A stretch of DNA of 64,000 nucleotides, taken from the NCBI GenBank assembly GCA_004369085.1, contig ML210164.1, positions 87,675 to 151,674 on the forward strand. Reading direction: 5' to 3'. Positions 29,994 through 43,090 of the stretch are shown piece by piece. The notes beneath the pieces are model-generated. The model was not told the DNA's origin. It saw only the letters and a program-made list of their open reading frames with translations, and searched no databases. Both the position numbers and the translations under genes were made by a program. This DNA is from Coprinopsis marcescibilis (Eukaryota; Basidiomycota; Agaricomycetes; Agaricales; Psathyrellaceae). Positions within the stretch are counted from its first letter, which is position 1. Every line of letters begins with the position of its first letter.

Positions 29994-32910
29994 CTATGAT
30001 GGAAGACTCGCAGGCTGCTGTGGAGGCAGCACAGCAGCAGACGGCGTCGGACTTCCCCCCTCTTCCTCAGCCAACGGCCGTCTTCTAGGCGAGAACACAA
30101 CACCCTCCGCCAACTCTTCATCATCCTCTTCATCCTCCTCATCATCCTCCTCATCCTCATCCGAACTCTCAAACCCGTCCCCGCCCTCAGGACCCCCACC
30201 CCCATTCGCAGCAGCAGCCCCCTCACCGCTCGCCTTGCCCTTGCCCTTGCCTTTCCCACTATAAAACGGATTATCCTCCTCATCCCCAATCGTACTCACC
30301 CACCGCGCCTCAGGACCCTCCCCATACCCACTCACAACCGACGACGAATCATCAAAATCTCCATAATCCAACCCCCCACTCCCTCCCACACCCGGGCTGT
30401 ACCCCCCACCCCCACTCCCCCCACCCTCCCCAACCTCCATCGACAACCTCGACGGCACATGCCCCGCGCGCCTCGCACCCCTAGGCACATACGCCCGCGG
30501 CTCAACTCCCCCCGCCCCAACAACAAAATCATGGTCATCAAGCTGCACCTCCGCAGACGTCACACTCATCACCTCTGCAAACTCTAGCCGCTCATCGCCC
30601 TGCCCCCAGCTCTGCGCCCGCCGCGCAGCAGTCAACAGCCCGCTCTCGCTGTGATGCCGCGACCGGTAGTACCTCATCGCTTCCTCGCTCCGCCTCGTAC
30701 CAGGATCAGCACGCGTGATCCTCACATTCCCCTCGCCTGGCCCGTTCGCAGTCGCCGTCCCCACACCAGCAGCACCAGCAGCTGCAGCTGCAGGGTCAGA
30801 GACATGCGAGTGCCCACCACTCGCCTTGGCCGGCCGTTGCTGGTTGAACCTATTGAACCACATCTTCAAATTGGCAGCCAACGCACGTTCAGCCGCCGGA
30901 CTCCCCGAAACCGCAGACGAAGGCCCACTGCTCCCCCCGCTCACATTCCCCGACCGCTGCCGTTTGGTCGAGAACGAAAACGGGTCCTGGAGTGTAGGCA
31001 AATGCGTATGACTCCTCGGCCCCTCCTCCTCCCTCTTCTTCCCCTTATCCTTCTCCTTCCTATTGCCCTGGCTATTACTCTCCAACCGCGGCTGGAACAA
31101 CCCCGGACTGGACGCAACATGATACACACTCGCAGCAGCAGCCACACTCCCCCTCCCCCTCCCACTCCCACTCGCCACCTTTGCGTTCAGCCCGGACCCA
31201 GACGGCTCCGCACGCTCATGCACAATCTCCGGCACACCACCCCCACTCCCCCTCACGCGTGGCTGCGGCTTGCTGAAAAAATTCGAGATCCTCTTCGTCA
31301 CCCGTGCCCCCCAATTCCACTTGAAATGCACCGTAGACATTGCATCAAACGCTTCGTCCGCCGTAACGTTGATCTTGGGCGAGCTCGATGTGGCACGAAT
31401 CCATCGTTCCGGGTCCGGAAGGTCTTCCAATATCCAAGGGTCTGTCTGTGCATCACCAATCAAAAGCTAAAAGGTGAGATTCATTTTTCTAGGGTTGGAA
31501 AGGACAGCGTGAGGACGGACCTTGATTTCGTCGAGGGTTATGCGGTCATTCTGGTCCTTTTGGAGGAACCTGTCCAGAAGTTGGATGGCTGCACCACCGG
31601 GTACAGAGGGGTTTGGCTGTCGCCCTCCCGTAGGCACCTTGTTCACCCCCATGTGCGGCGGCACCCCCCAGTCCGAGTAGAGAATGACACGATACAACTC
31701 AAACTCGCTGCCGACGCCAGTCGTCGTGAACGGCACCTTGCCGAACAGGAGGCAGTATAGTGTAACGCCGAGTGCCCAGATGTCGATGGACTTTGTGATT
31801 GGCGGGCGGGGTTTCGAGTAGAATGAGCTCTGGACGGTCCCTGAGCTCTTCACGGACGGAAGCTCATAGTGCGAGCTGACGGGGGACTGGGACAGGGCGT
31901 GAAACTCCCATATAACTTCAGGGGCCAGAAAGGACGGCGTGCCGGCACGTTTTGAGAGGTCAGAGTCGTCTATAAGCATAGCGTCGCGCTGGGCATCGGC
32001 TGCCTCCTTACCAGCGGCAGCAAGCCGTTGGGCATATGAAAAGTGGGAGACCCCAAAGTCTCCAATTTTGACCTGGCCACGGTCTTCGGTCCAGAGAAGG
32101 TTGGCGGGCTTGATGTCCCGGTGGATGATGCCCTGTTGGTGTACTTGGTAGCATTAGGGGACGGGTATAGGGTTTACAGGTGGGCGAGGACGTACGATAC
32201 TCTAGGCCAAGAACAGCGTCGCGAACTATCCTTCTTGTTTGATTAACCGTCAACACGGGTTCGTGGTCCCCATCCCTCCATTTCACTTCGCCGCCGCCGA
32301 GGTACTCCATAACTGCATCCCCAAGTTAAATAGGGGGGCCACGCAACTCTGAACAAAAACTCACTCATGTAAATCTTGTCCTTCAACCGGTCGTCAATAA
32401 CCTCGTAGAGACGCACGACGTGCGGATGGCGAAGCTTCTTCATGATGGCGATTTCCTTGCGGATTTTGTGCTCTGTCGTGTTGAGCCTGTCGACAATTGG
32501 TACGCGGTCCTGCGAGCGAGGTGGGAGGCGTTTCGACTGCTCCATGAGTCGCTTGTACCTCTCTGCCTTTGGGTTGTTCCGCTTCACGGACTTCATCGCC
32601 TAAAACACGCCCGTGAGCAACGGCCACTGGTGCGGTAGGTGGGTGACGAACGACGTACGACTTTGAGAAGACGGTTTGGATGGCCTTCTGGATATCTGGT
32701 GTCGAGCTTGTGACACTCGAAGACCTCGCCGTGCTGGCCAGCACCGACACGGGCAATGCGAATGTAGTTGTTGAGCATGGGCCTGTTGAGCTCCATCTCC
32801 ATGCCAGATACCGCCTGCTTTGTGTATGTAAAGGTGGGAGGGTCATATATGGGCGTGTGTGGGGCAGGCATTGTAGGCAGAGCTGGGACGACACTTGTGT
32901 CGATTGTCAT
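29994..32910 (-). CDS. CaMKK-type Ser/Thr protein kinase (Sak1/Tos3/Elm1, Ssp1-like)
   Basis: Predicted 899 residues from five exons: 32910-32659, 32599-32365, 32312-32196, 32143-31521, 31466-29994. Motifs: glycine loop IARVGAGQHGEVFE (about 54-67), VAMKSVKR lysine (about 87), TEHKIRKEIAIMKKLRHPHV helix C, MEYLGGGEVKW, IIHRDIKPANLL (catalytic D about 211), KIGDFGVS, and an activation segment ending AGTPSFLAPE. It has the proline-arginine-rich insert and the DPWILEDLPD end typical of calcium/calmodulin-kinase kinases, which activate AMPK/Snf1. The long C-terminal tail is Ser/Gly-rich and ends with a run of Asp/Glu (about 840-875). In fungi these kinases act upstream of Snf1 or Cmk in carbon and stress signalling. 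Convergent with the Rds1-like gene. Confidence 0.9.
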
Positions 32911-33119
32911 TCAGGGTAGTGAGGAAATGTAAGGGCCATAAGACAGCGACAACAGAAGGAGCAAGTCAGATTAGATTATTGCAAGGCCCAACTCTTTTGA
33001 TTCTGAAGATCATGGGGCTCCTTCCATATCTGGTAATACACCTCTGGGCGAGACCCCGGCCACCGCCGAATCGACCATCTCGCGACAATTCAGTAATTTC
33101 GAATTTATCCCCGGCCTAT

Positions 33120-33528
33120 CTACTTCTTCTCCGCCTGCCCGCTGCTTGCTGACTCGTCGCGGCTGCAGGTACATTTGTCTTCTTCCTTGACATCCTTCAT
33201 CACCTACAACATCTCCATCAGCAAGATGCTGCCACCTATTTTTGATCCAGAAATGCAACTCACAGCTTCAACATGTTGGCCGCAACCCTGCACAGAAAAT
33301 ATATGGGGAGAAAACAGATCATTAGCAACACAGCATCCTCGTTGGCCTTTACGACAACCGCCCCGCTCCGATCATTGGGAGTTCCACTGGCGGCAGCAGG
33401 GGAGAGCAAGGATTGATCGCAAGAACACAGGAAAAAAAGCGACTCACCATCCAGCTCGTTTTCCCACATTTCTTGCATTCCACCAAACGGCAGTAGTTGA
33501 CGGGAGCAAATTGTAAGGAGAAGGCCAT
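33120..33528 (-). CDS. Small zinc-ribbon-like CGxH protein, 62 residues
   Basis: Three short exons, 33528-33448, 33287-33264 and 33203-33120, each a whole number of codons. The product starts MAFSLQFAPVNYCRLVECKK, continues CGKTSWM, GCGQHVEA and VMKDVKEEDKCTCSRDES. The spacing CxxC...W-x-GCGQH...CxC resembles short uncharacterised bacterial and fungal proteins of the CGKxTWxGCGxHV type, recalled from general knowledge. Four or five Cys plus His could bind zinc. The gene is easy to miss because no exon is longer than 84 nt. It is divergent from nothing obvious and lies about 210 bp upstream of the CaMKK gene on the same strand. Confidence 0.75.
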
Positions 33529-35285
33529 TGTATTGATCTGTCACAGGAATCCGGGAAGCAGCTCAGTGTCCGAATCCGAAACAGTGTCTCTCAATTGAAG
33601 CGCTCGCTTACGGGTGTTCAATGCTTCCTTTGTTCTGCGATAATCTGTGAGCATGATCATGGGAACGATACGCCGCTGTATAGACCTACTGTTCGACGGG
33701 TTCTTGGGTGGATGTTGTAGAAAGCAAGGCAAGATAACGGTCAGATCGCCGCTGCCGGTTTATAAACCTGCCTATTTTTTTTTCGCTGATAAAGAGTTCA
33801 CATGACTCTGTTGCTGAGTCAAGAATACTACGATCGTCTAATCCTCCTCGTACAGAAGTGGTCGAGAACCGGACCATCCGGCAGGCTAGACTCTGACCAC
33901 AAAGCTTGTCGCAATTCTCAAGTTGGCATACTCAACGACATGCAAGTACATCGGCTGCTATAACCACCGCAGGCGCTTGTAGCAACACACTTATCAACCC
34001 TCTTATAATAAATCCTCACATCAAACTCACGGTGATATAATTGACAACCCGTTTGATTCCATACATAGCTCAGTGCAGCACGTACCAGCACGTACCGTAC
34101 ATCGCGATCCATACGCACACCTGCAAAACGCGTCGGGCATTCCCAACGCGGATAACTCCCTAAACCATCACACCGAATAAAGTAATGCAGCACGTCCGAT
34201 CCACTCGGGTATTTCGCGCAAATCGATGCAAGACATACCGACAGCTTCGACCGCACAGTATTAAATACCTGATGTAACAAGTACCCCTCGCGTCATTTCC
34301 ACCCCAAAACCCCAGATCCACCGTGAACTATTACACCACTGAATAGTAGATACATACCAGTGGCGGCAAAACACCCTCTTATCTATATGTATTGCCCTTC
34401 CCGACGGCGTCAAAATGCACACACTGCTAGTAGACTTACTATATGCTGATACCGCCATCTCCTCAACCACGAGTATGTATGTACTATATATTCCCCTATC
34501 TCCTATTCAATCAACGGCCCCTTCTACGGTAACTACCACAATCTCCGACTCCGACTCGGTGCGCCAACTCGAGTACTTGCAAGTCGTGCAGTCCACCGTC
34601 ACGGAGGAGCCAGCTGCAATCAACTGTACCAAGCCCGCTTTCAACTTCCAAGAGCCCTGCCAGCCCTTGCAATGAAAACGAAAACAACGTGCACTTCACC
34701 AGCCAGTACAGCAACAACCAACAATCCTGTACACGTACGTACACAAGATTCACAAACCTGGTTGGCACCTCCCATATACACCCATTCAACCTGTTACCCG
34801 CCTTGACGGACCTGACTCAGATCACAACCTACTCGCCTCACTTTACACGACACCCGAGACAACCAAAGTTAATTACCGCTAGAGTCCCAGTCGCAAATAC
34901 CCCCGTCGCATCAGCACCCCAAATCCAAATCCCATAATCCGTATCATCGATAGATACATACCCATCTCACAAGAAAGCCTGGCCCATGCCCACACAACAC
35001 ACGCACACCACGTTCCTAGTACACATACTTACATACTAACACATCCACCCATCTGCAAGTCGATCCAAAACATCAAGGGTCTAAAACGAAGATCTAGATC
35101 CATATTTCACACAACCATCCTCACATACACACCCTATTTCAAATTCATACTTGCACGCAGTACGAGCGGAAACACCCAACAGCGTCTCCGGAAGCGCAAC
35201 TGCCTCCGCCTCCGCCTCCAACAAAACATCCAGAGCCGCTCGATCACCAACAACATCCAGAGCCCGCTCGATCACCAACCACCCC
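33529..35285. other. Intergenic, no confident gene
   Basis: About 1.75 kb between the CGxH gene and the aminotransferase gene 3' end. A Thr/Ser-rich frame at 34415-34675 and short minus frames near 33541-33877 have no introns, family motif or context to support them. No repeats of note. Confidence 0.5.
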
Positions 35286-38200
35286 TCACTGGGCACCCTC
35301 CACACCCTCCGCACCCTCTCCCGCACCCTCTCCCCTCTCATCAAGCACAGCCAACCTCAACCTCTCCACCGCCCGCTCCACATCCTCCTCCCCCGCCAAA
35401 CTAAACGCAGCCCGCACATACGCCGACCGCCTCCCATTCGGCAAAAACACCGTCCCCGGCAGCGCGAGCACTCCGCGGTTGAACGCCGTCGTCCTGATCA
35501 CCGCTTGCGAGTCGCCCTCTTTCCCGTCGGATGTGAGCAGGAGCTTGAACCTGTGCGAGGGAAGAGGGATCAGCGTGCGCCGTGGGCGTGATACGATGTA
35601 AGACAGGGAGGACGAATGGATGGATGGCCGTACCGCATAATGCGCGTCGGGCTAGGAGAAGCAAGGCAAGGCAGGGAGAAGCAAGGAGTGGAGGCAAGGA
35701 AGACGGCGCATACGAAGAACCGGTCCCCCATGCGCCGGAAGAAGGGGAAAAAATGGGGCGCAGTAGTCCAAAACGGAACAAGCTTTCAACGAACGAACGG
35801 CACAAGGCCCAACGCAGGGCCAGAAAAGAGGGTTGCCCCGAATCGTGCACCCAACCGTCAAGATTGCGGCACACAATTGCAACCCCCAGATCCATTCAAG
35901 CCAACGGTGATTTTCAGGGTGGAGAAACAAACGGACATTAAACCTCGTCGGCCAGACCCGTCCAAACCGAATTAAAACCCCTGACAAGATAACCACCGAG
36001 GTCGAACATCATCCTCATGTGTGGCGAGGATTCGTGAAGATAAAAACACGGAAGGAATGGATAGATGGATGGTGGGACACGGCTGCTCACCAGAAAAACA
36101 TGCCCGCCTCCGGGGTACTCCACTCCGCCAACCCAGTAAGATGCTTCACCATCGCCCGCTCGAAGATGTCCCGTTTCTCGCGATAGAACCCAGCGACAGC
36201 GTCGGTGTGGGCTTTAAACCCGTCGTATCCCCAGGCATTAAGAAGCGTGTAGATGATGCTTTGCGTAAGTGACGAGGTTTGCAGGTTTGATGTCGCAGTC
36301 TATCAGAGGAAACAGATGTGAATGGGTAACGCCGTCAGCGAATGCGTTACGAAACTGAATGGGAAACACGGAAAACTAGGTTTCATGCTGCAGGGTCGGG
36401 GAGGGCAAGGGGAAGGAAAGCAATATAAAATTAGACGGTATTGATCGCAGGGTCCCCCTCCCTGCCACTGAATGGCTTCTGCGACATCGGAAATGAATTC
36501 ATCCACCACAATTAAGGGTGAATGGTGCGAATAAACGTACGTACGTACGGAAAGAATCTGACATGAACAAAACGGCTGCACTTACCGAAGCATCGATCGC
36601 ATTCAAAAGCTTCTCTGGTCCAGAGGCAAATCCGATACGCACCCCGGCCGAAAGCACCTTTGACAAACTGTCAAAGCGCAGCACGCGTCCGACCTCGGGC
36701 TCTTCTCGTTCGAGGGAGAAATACGAGGGGTACCGCGGTGCCTTCCCATAGTACAGATAAAAGTAGGGGTCGTCTGAAATAAAACGGAATAATAAAAGGA
36801 ATAAGAATAAGCAAGTGACAAGAATAACGTTAGCGCGGTTCGCGGGAGGCCTGGCAGAGACGGAATGGGGATAGAGAAGCAGAGCGAAAGGAAGCTAATT
36901 CCGATGTGACAACGATATCGTGTCGATCAGAAAACGCCAGCCAATATGGATTGGTGAGATGTCGCGATCTCAATGCGCCCGCATGATATCATACGACTCA
37001 AGGTACCGAGCAGTCGTCATTGGTGGCGGTTACCGACCGCCAGTGGGGTCTTCCAGCCGCAAGATGCCATTGTGCGGAAACGGATGGGTGAAGGCCGGAG
37101 GGGCTCGGCACAGAGGGGCAACAACTCACCTTCTAAAATGATGAACGAATGCTCCCTGGCGAGCTGAAGGACTTCTTTTCGTCGCGCCAGAGAAGCGGTC
37201 ATCCCTGTGGGATTGCATCCGTACTGGGAACAAAAAATGCAATCAGAGCACGCCCGAAGAGGTTACAGGGGGGAGAAAATGTGTTATCAATCATCGCAGC
37301 GGTGATGCATCCAGGCTCAGAACGGGTGGTAGTCGAGAAAGGAAAGATATTCATAAAAATGACTCACTGGGACGGTGTAAAGGACCTTTGGCTTGGGTTT
37401 TCCAGTTGGCCAGCCCTCCAGGATGGTGCGGAGGGAACTTGATCGGATACCCTGGGAGTCGGTTTCCACCTCTATAAAGTTCCTTGGTTGATGGTTTCTC
37501 GTAAATCAGTAATGGAATCGTACGAACCGACTTGTTCACAATGGAGGGTGGAAAACATGGGAATGACACCCCTATTCGTATGATCGTCGGTCAGCACACT
37601 GCCTGTACATGTGATCGCAGGCTGCAGGGCTCACGTACGCATACACAGGAGACTCGACGAGAACAGCATCCCCCGGGTTGACGAGAGCCTGAACAGCCTG
37701 CAGCATGCCATAAAACCCACACAGTCCGAGTCAGCTCGCATTTGATAACAGCATGCCAGCCTAGCGTCCGCATTCCCACCTTGAAGATAAGATCTTGCGA
37801 ACCAGATCCCACAGAAATTCTCCACCCTTCTCCGCGTTTCCTGCCATGCTGGTTCTCCTGCAAGCCAAAAAGCCAGTCTAGCAGCTTTTTGAAACCGGCG
37901 GTGTCGCCGTATTGCAGGCCTTGCTTTAGATCCACGTCTTCAAGGGTGAGATCGATCTCTTGCGCGGGGTCGGTGGGCGAACGCGCTTTGAAGCTGAGGG
38001 ATGTGAACGGGAACGTCGTTTCATTGGGTTTTCCAGCCAATAGCGAGATCAAGCCCGGCGTTTTCTCGAGGGGAAACAGGGAACGAACTGCAAAGAGAAC
38101 AAGACCAAGAGGTCAGATCTGCACAGAAATGGGTGCCTACACAGGGGTTTGATTGAGACCACTAACTTGGACTCGCTTTACGTTCTTTGGCATTGTTTGA

Positions 38201-38430
38201 TAGAAAGTCGTCGTAGTACGAGTCTGGCAGACGCTTTACAGCCTGTGTTTCTGGAATCAGAGGTTCTGGTTTTTGATTTTGATGTGGCCTGATAGAACTT
38301 ACCTGGCTCGGGGTAACCGATGCATTGGATGCTTCAGAGATCTGAGATGGTATGTATGGAGTTCGTGGGCGTTCAATTCAATTGGGGTATTGATACGTAC
38401 CGCAGTTGTTGAAGGTTGTGATGAAGCCAT
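35286..38430 (-). CDS. Class I/II PLP aminotransferase, aromatic/2-aminoadipate type (ARO8-like)
   Basis: Predicted 476 residues from 11 exons: 38430-38401, 38341-38303, 38242-38167, 38087-37780, 37697-37639, 37571-37524, 37482-37368, 37223-37130, 36773-36586, 36299-36091, 35550-35286. The sum is exactly 477 codons with all phases consistent. Fold-type I features: SPIRSLFPLE...LISLLAGKPN at the start of the domain, LQYGDTAGFKKLLDWL, SVGSGSQDLIFKAVQALV, GDAVLVESPVYAG, YGCNPTG (about 225-231), DDPYFYLYYG, and the Schiff-base Lys in FDSLSKVLSAGVRIG (about 296). This set matches cytosolic ARO8/kynurenine-aminoadipate aminotransferases acting in Phe/Tyr/Trp and lysine metabolism. Substrate preference cannot be read from sequence. 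The C terminus is extended by a Glu/Gly-rich tail. Confidence 0.88.
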
Positions 38431-41400
38431 CGCTGAAAGGTGTAATTTAGCCCCTGATATACACTCTAATCGTCGTCCGGTTACACGAGAGACCTTGTCG
38501 GCAAAAGACGGTCGAACTATTTGGATCCCAAAGTCTTTAAACTTTGAGGGTGCGAGTCAGAAAGAATCAGCTCAAGAGGACGATGAACCGAGTAAGCTTA
38601 ATCTACAAACTTTGAAATGACTCGGAAGGTAAAGCGAAATTTTGGCGTCATCCGGCAACCCATCAATTCACCGGAGTTGGCCAGATCATCTCGTTGTACT
38701 TGTTGTATTCGTGGATATAGGCAAGCGGGCCCAGTTTCATCGTCAGACCACGCGATTTTGAGCATAACTGACAACGGGAATGCGCTTTCTTGAATGTAAG
38801 AGTACTTATATAGGGTCTTTATGATAACGTCGCGTTCCTGAAATCAAGAACGGTGATGATCTAGGGTGAGACAGGCCGGAAAGTCATATCTGGTCGTATT
38901 GCCGGTTAAAGCCTGTTATACCAGTTTAAACCCACCCAGGGTAGCGCAAGGTGGTCGGGGGGAGCGCGCCGAATCAGTTTAAAGGATGAAAAGAAAGGTG
39001 AATTAGATGCTTGCGACTTATCATTGGGCTGGCAAACCTTGAAGGCTAATGAGAACTAGTTGACAGAATGAACTCACGCTACCGATTTGACATGTACAGT
39101 TGGCAGAATGAGATCATCTCATAAGCAGTTCATACCTTTCAATTAGATTGAATACAAAGGAGATAGGTGAATGCTCCAATGTCCACTTCCGGCTCCTCCA
39201 CATTGACATCTGAAGGATGAAAATTTGTTGCGCCACAGGAAGAGAGATCTCTTGGAGTCTGTGAAACGGGGAATACATAGCTCCAGAGGTGCTTGCCCCC
39301 ACACTTGTGCGCTTCGGGGCCCGTATACTCTCCACTGGCCCCCAAGAGCCCCCAGGTGGTCTTTGCCCTCCGGGTTAAACTGAACAGCCAGAGACCTGTG
39401 TCGACCCATAAATGGCCCAGTCCGGCGAAGGGCGACATTGCATGATACCTACGTATGTTTCTCAAAGACAAGATTCGCACATCGTGCACCCCAGCGTCAG
39501 TTAAGCTATGCCTGTGCAACTACAGGGATCGGAGACGGCTTTCGACGGGAGTTACCAGAGAACCGGGCCTTCGAATCTGTGAATTTGTGTTGCATACCTC
39601 CCAAGAACAACGAGCCACTCCAGAACAAGTGGCGTTATCTTTTTGGTGCCGACGAGGGGCTAGAGTTTCCAGAAAACACCAAGAAGACCACAGTCGAGGA
39701 CCCCATCAAAGTCGCCTTCTAATGTTATTCCTGCCCGTTTTCGCAATCCAGGTGTTGCCTCATTCTCTATAGAACACATCGATTGATGAGTTGTTGAGAG
39801 GCGATATATGACCGAGCCCATCGTGCATACAGTTCTCCCAGCGATGTTGAGTGTGGCTGTATGTACGGCTTGTTTCTGGGTACCACCTGGAGCCCGAGAT
39901 CGTTTTCCATAGTTGCCTAATCGATTTTCGTGGAGAAATTTCGGGATTGCGTGCCCAGACGTAAGCAGAGATAATGACATCCGTAAAGGATGGCATTGAA
40001 AGGCGGAGTTGCGGTTGTTCAGGTTATGATTGTCAAGCTTGACACTGTTGGCTGGGTGCCCATCTCTGTGTGGCTTTGTTTGATTTTGCGAGTTTCGAAA
40101 TTATTCAAGCTCCGCTAATACCTGTTCCGTCTGCCAAGTTCAGGTGCACAACTTCTTGTGCACGACATCTCTGCTCCTCCTCGCATTCCGTGTCGAGGAT
40201 CATTAGTGACGTTATCTCTGTGTGGAGAGCTATCAATCTACAACAATGCATTGGTTGGCCGATTATCTACTCGCAAAGCTCCCGCTTTCTTTGGTCCCTG
40301 AACGAATGTAATCGACCTATGGGCTCAATATTCCGAACCAGGCGGACGCAGCTTGCTTATGTCGAGCTTATTTCCAAAGGAAAGTTCGAAATGTCATGTT
40401 TGCACGAACAAATGGGCTTCTATCGATCGGGAAGAGATGCGGGCTCTCAAATTTATTGGGTGCTTCAGACCATTTGTCGCTGTAACTCCGTAAGCGGTCA
40501 CCGGTCACTAGTCAACCTGTTAAAGAGGTACGAATGCCAGCCGCAAACTTCTCTGAATGTCCTATCTGAACGTCCAACAGGCTTTACGCGGCAATGATTT
40601 TCCGTTGGTTGACACAAGACGTGACCCAGCAACCTGGTACTATCTGGCATCTACGTCTCATACTGACTGCTGAAAAGGCATCTGGTCGAACCTGGACAGA
40701 AAGCTGCCAGCGATTGCTATCATGATCTAGTGGTGCCACCGGTCACTCTTCTTGCTGGTCCATGTTTGATGTTTCCAATTCGGGGCCGCTTCCCCAGTTT
40801 GTCGGAGCTACAACGATAATCACTGCTGGTCATCGTTTCGCGATTTGAACCTATACTTGTGTGAGAGACCTTCGCTGTACTGTTCTTCTAGCGCTTCTGA
40901 CTTCATTCTGTTTGTGTATGGTCAATGTATGGTCAGTCTTCGCCCCATGCCTGATGCTTCTGGTCTTCTGTGAAGGTGGGGTGTACAATTCACCGTGTCC
41001 GGACATCCACACATAGTAAGAAAGGTCCCTGAACGCGGCCATAGCGCTCAGGAACCGGAAGACTCTCGTTTTATATGAATGCAAGAAGGAACTGGTTCCC
41101 GTTTCCCTTGCAGTCTCCCATCAACCTCCCACACTGGGGCTTTGAACGATGCCTCCTGACTCTTGAGTTGCACTCAATGTCAAGGTTCCTTCCCAGCTGG
41201 CTCGTCGACAGGAATATATCGTGGTCACGGTCAAGGACCAGAGGTTCCATCAGACCTCGTGTTCCCCAAGATTGGTGTAACAGGAATAAGTCAGGACGAG
41301 GTGACCACGGGACTCGATACCGGTATTTGGTGGGTGACCAATGCTTTACGCTCAATATATGACACAGTACTCAATAGTTTTCTTCGATCTAGCCAACATA

Positions 41401-41643
41401 TGAGGTTTTGAGGCAGCATCAACAATAAATAGGCTAAATTCGGTGGGACGAAACTGCGCAATCCCATTTTCATTACTCAGCCATTTCGGCGGGCAATCGT
41501 AACTTTGCGATTTACATCAAATGCCGTTCAACGAGTGTCAATGATTCGTCACCCTCTTGCCGGCTGCAAGGCTAGAAAAAGGCTTGGGAAGAGGTTTAAA
41601 TACCTCGTCTTTCGACAATAGTGCGCCACGAATCTACTTCGAC
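38431..41643. other. Intergenic, gene-poor 3.2 kb; one possible orphan exon
   Basis: No confident gene. A plus-strand stretch at about 39590-39722 encodes KWRYLFGADEGLEFPENTKK before a stop and reads like real protein, with possible upstream exons from 39400; I do not recognise it. A longer frame at 40070-40597 has no family features. The right end holds the promoter of the NmrA-like gene. Confidence 0.4.
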
Positions 41644-43090
41644 ATGTCTACTACTACTACTACTACCAAGATTTTCGTGACCGGTGCAACCGGTACGTTT
41701 TTTTGCTGAATCCTCTCGCGTTAACTGACGCCATCGTGCACTAGGTTACATTGGAGGCGGGGTCGTCAACGTTCTCATCCGGCACCCGGATTTCTCATCG
41801 TTTGAAGTCGTCACCCTCGTCCGGAGCGAAGACAAGGCCAAGAAACTGCGAACATTGGGCCTGAAGCCAATCATCGGTGGCTACGGAGATTTGGAGCTTC
41901 TCACCAAAGCTGCAGCCGAAGCAGACATTGTGATCACAATGGTGCGCATCATGGGAGAGAGTCTTTGCCATTGCACCGAGCTGCGAACTAACGTACATTT
42001 GGGCAGGTCGATTCGGATAATCTTAACGCTGCAAAAGCTGTCCTCGAAGGAATCAAGCAAAGATTCGAACAAACCGGAAAACCTCCCATTCTCATCCACA
42101 TGGTACGTTTGATCTTTGTGTACAACAAGTTGACCGTGGCTTAAAGTCCTGAAATATAGACAGGAACAGGTGTGTAACCGCAGCCTCTGGCCCAGGTAGC
42201 CAACAGTTAAACTATGTAGCCTTCTTCATGGAGTATGCCAATGGCTTGCATGGGAACTCTGAAAGGGTCTACAGCGACCTCGAGTCCGACGTGATTGAGG
42301 CTATTCCTGAACAAGCTTTCCACAGAAACGTCGACGTCCCACTTATCCAAGCCGACAAGGAAGGGTATGCCAAAGTTTACCTCATTTGTCCTGGTACGGG
42401 GCTCCTGTCGTCAAATCATAAGCGTTGACTTACCGATTCATCGTATTAGGAACTGTCTTCGGAATTCCTTCGGGCCCCATCGCCGAACTTGAAGGCGTGC
42501 AGCACACCTTGTCCATGCAACTCCCCTTCTTTTTCAAAGTGGCCCTCGATAGAAAGCGTCCAGGCTACATTGGAGAGGGAAAGAACGTCTGGCCCGCTGT
42601 TAGCATCCACGACGGTATGTTACCCGCTCACCTCTGAAGTAGAGCGCTGACCAACCTTGCATCGTAACACGCGCAGTTGCCGACCTGTTTGCCCTTATCT
42701 TCAACAAGGCCAGGGGCGACCAAGATAGCCTGGGTCACGGACGCGAGGGACTATATATCGCCGAGAACCTGAGCTACAGTGTTGAGGAGTTTCTCCAACT
42801 GGCAGGTCAAACCCTTCTCGAGCTCGGCCTCGTTGACAGTGCCGAGCCTAATGCTCTCACCGAGGAGGAATTGACCAAATACTTTGGGGTAAGTTAATAT
42901 TTGGTAGGACCTTTGTACGCTGTCTGACTGTTTCTTTATACAGCCCATCTGGCCTGCTTTAGCCACGAACTGCGCAGCGAAAGGAGACCGCTCGCGTGCC
43001 TTGGGATGGAACCCGGCACACGGAAAGGAAGAGTTCTTGAATAGTGTCAAGGAGGAGCTGCTTGAATACCTGAAGCACAACAAGCAGTAG
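41644..43090 (+). CDS. NmrA-like NAD(P)-binding Rossmann-fold protein
   Basis: Predicted 349 residues from eight exons: 41644-41692, 41745-41941, 42007-42102, 42160-42169 (10 nt), 42220-42393, 42450-42614, 42677-42888, 42944-43090. The sum is 350 codons with all phases consistent. The N terminus has the dinucleotide motif KIFVTGATGYIGGGVV, then FEVVTLVRSEDKAKKLRTLG and ADIVITMVDSDNLNAA, as in atypical short-chain dehydrogenase/NmrA proteins. The middle has VYSDLESD...HRNVDVPLIQADKEGY and VYLICPGTVFGIPSGP, seen in a fungal subfamily of NAD(P)-binding domain proteins. No YxxxK catalytic pair is obvious, so it may be a redox sensor or a reductase-like regulator. A polythreonine start (TTTTTT) comes from an ACT repeat. 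Confidence 0.85.

Noticed and set aside
30651..31760. A 369-codon plus-strand frame opposite the kinase tail
   Set aside because: Shadow of the biased Ser/Gly/Arg coding of the CaMKK C terminus; the Arg/Pro/His-rich composition has no domain.
34415..34675. Thr/Ser-rich 86-codon frame
   Set aside because: No splice-linked exons, no signal peptide or family motif, and repetitive composition; insufficient to call a gene.
40070..40597. A 175-codon plus-strand frame in the 38.4-41.6 kb gap
   Set aside because: No recognisable domain and an unusual residue mix rich in Cys, Ser and Arg; probably chance.
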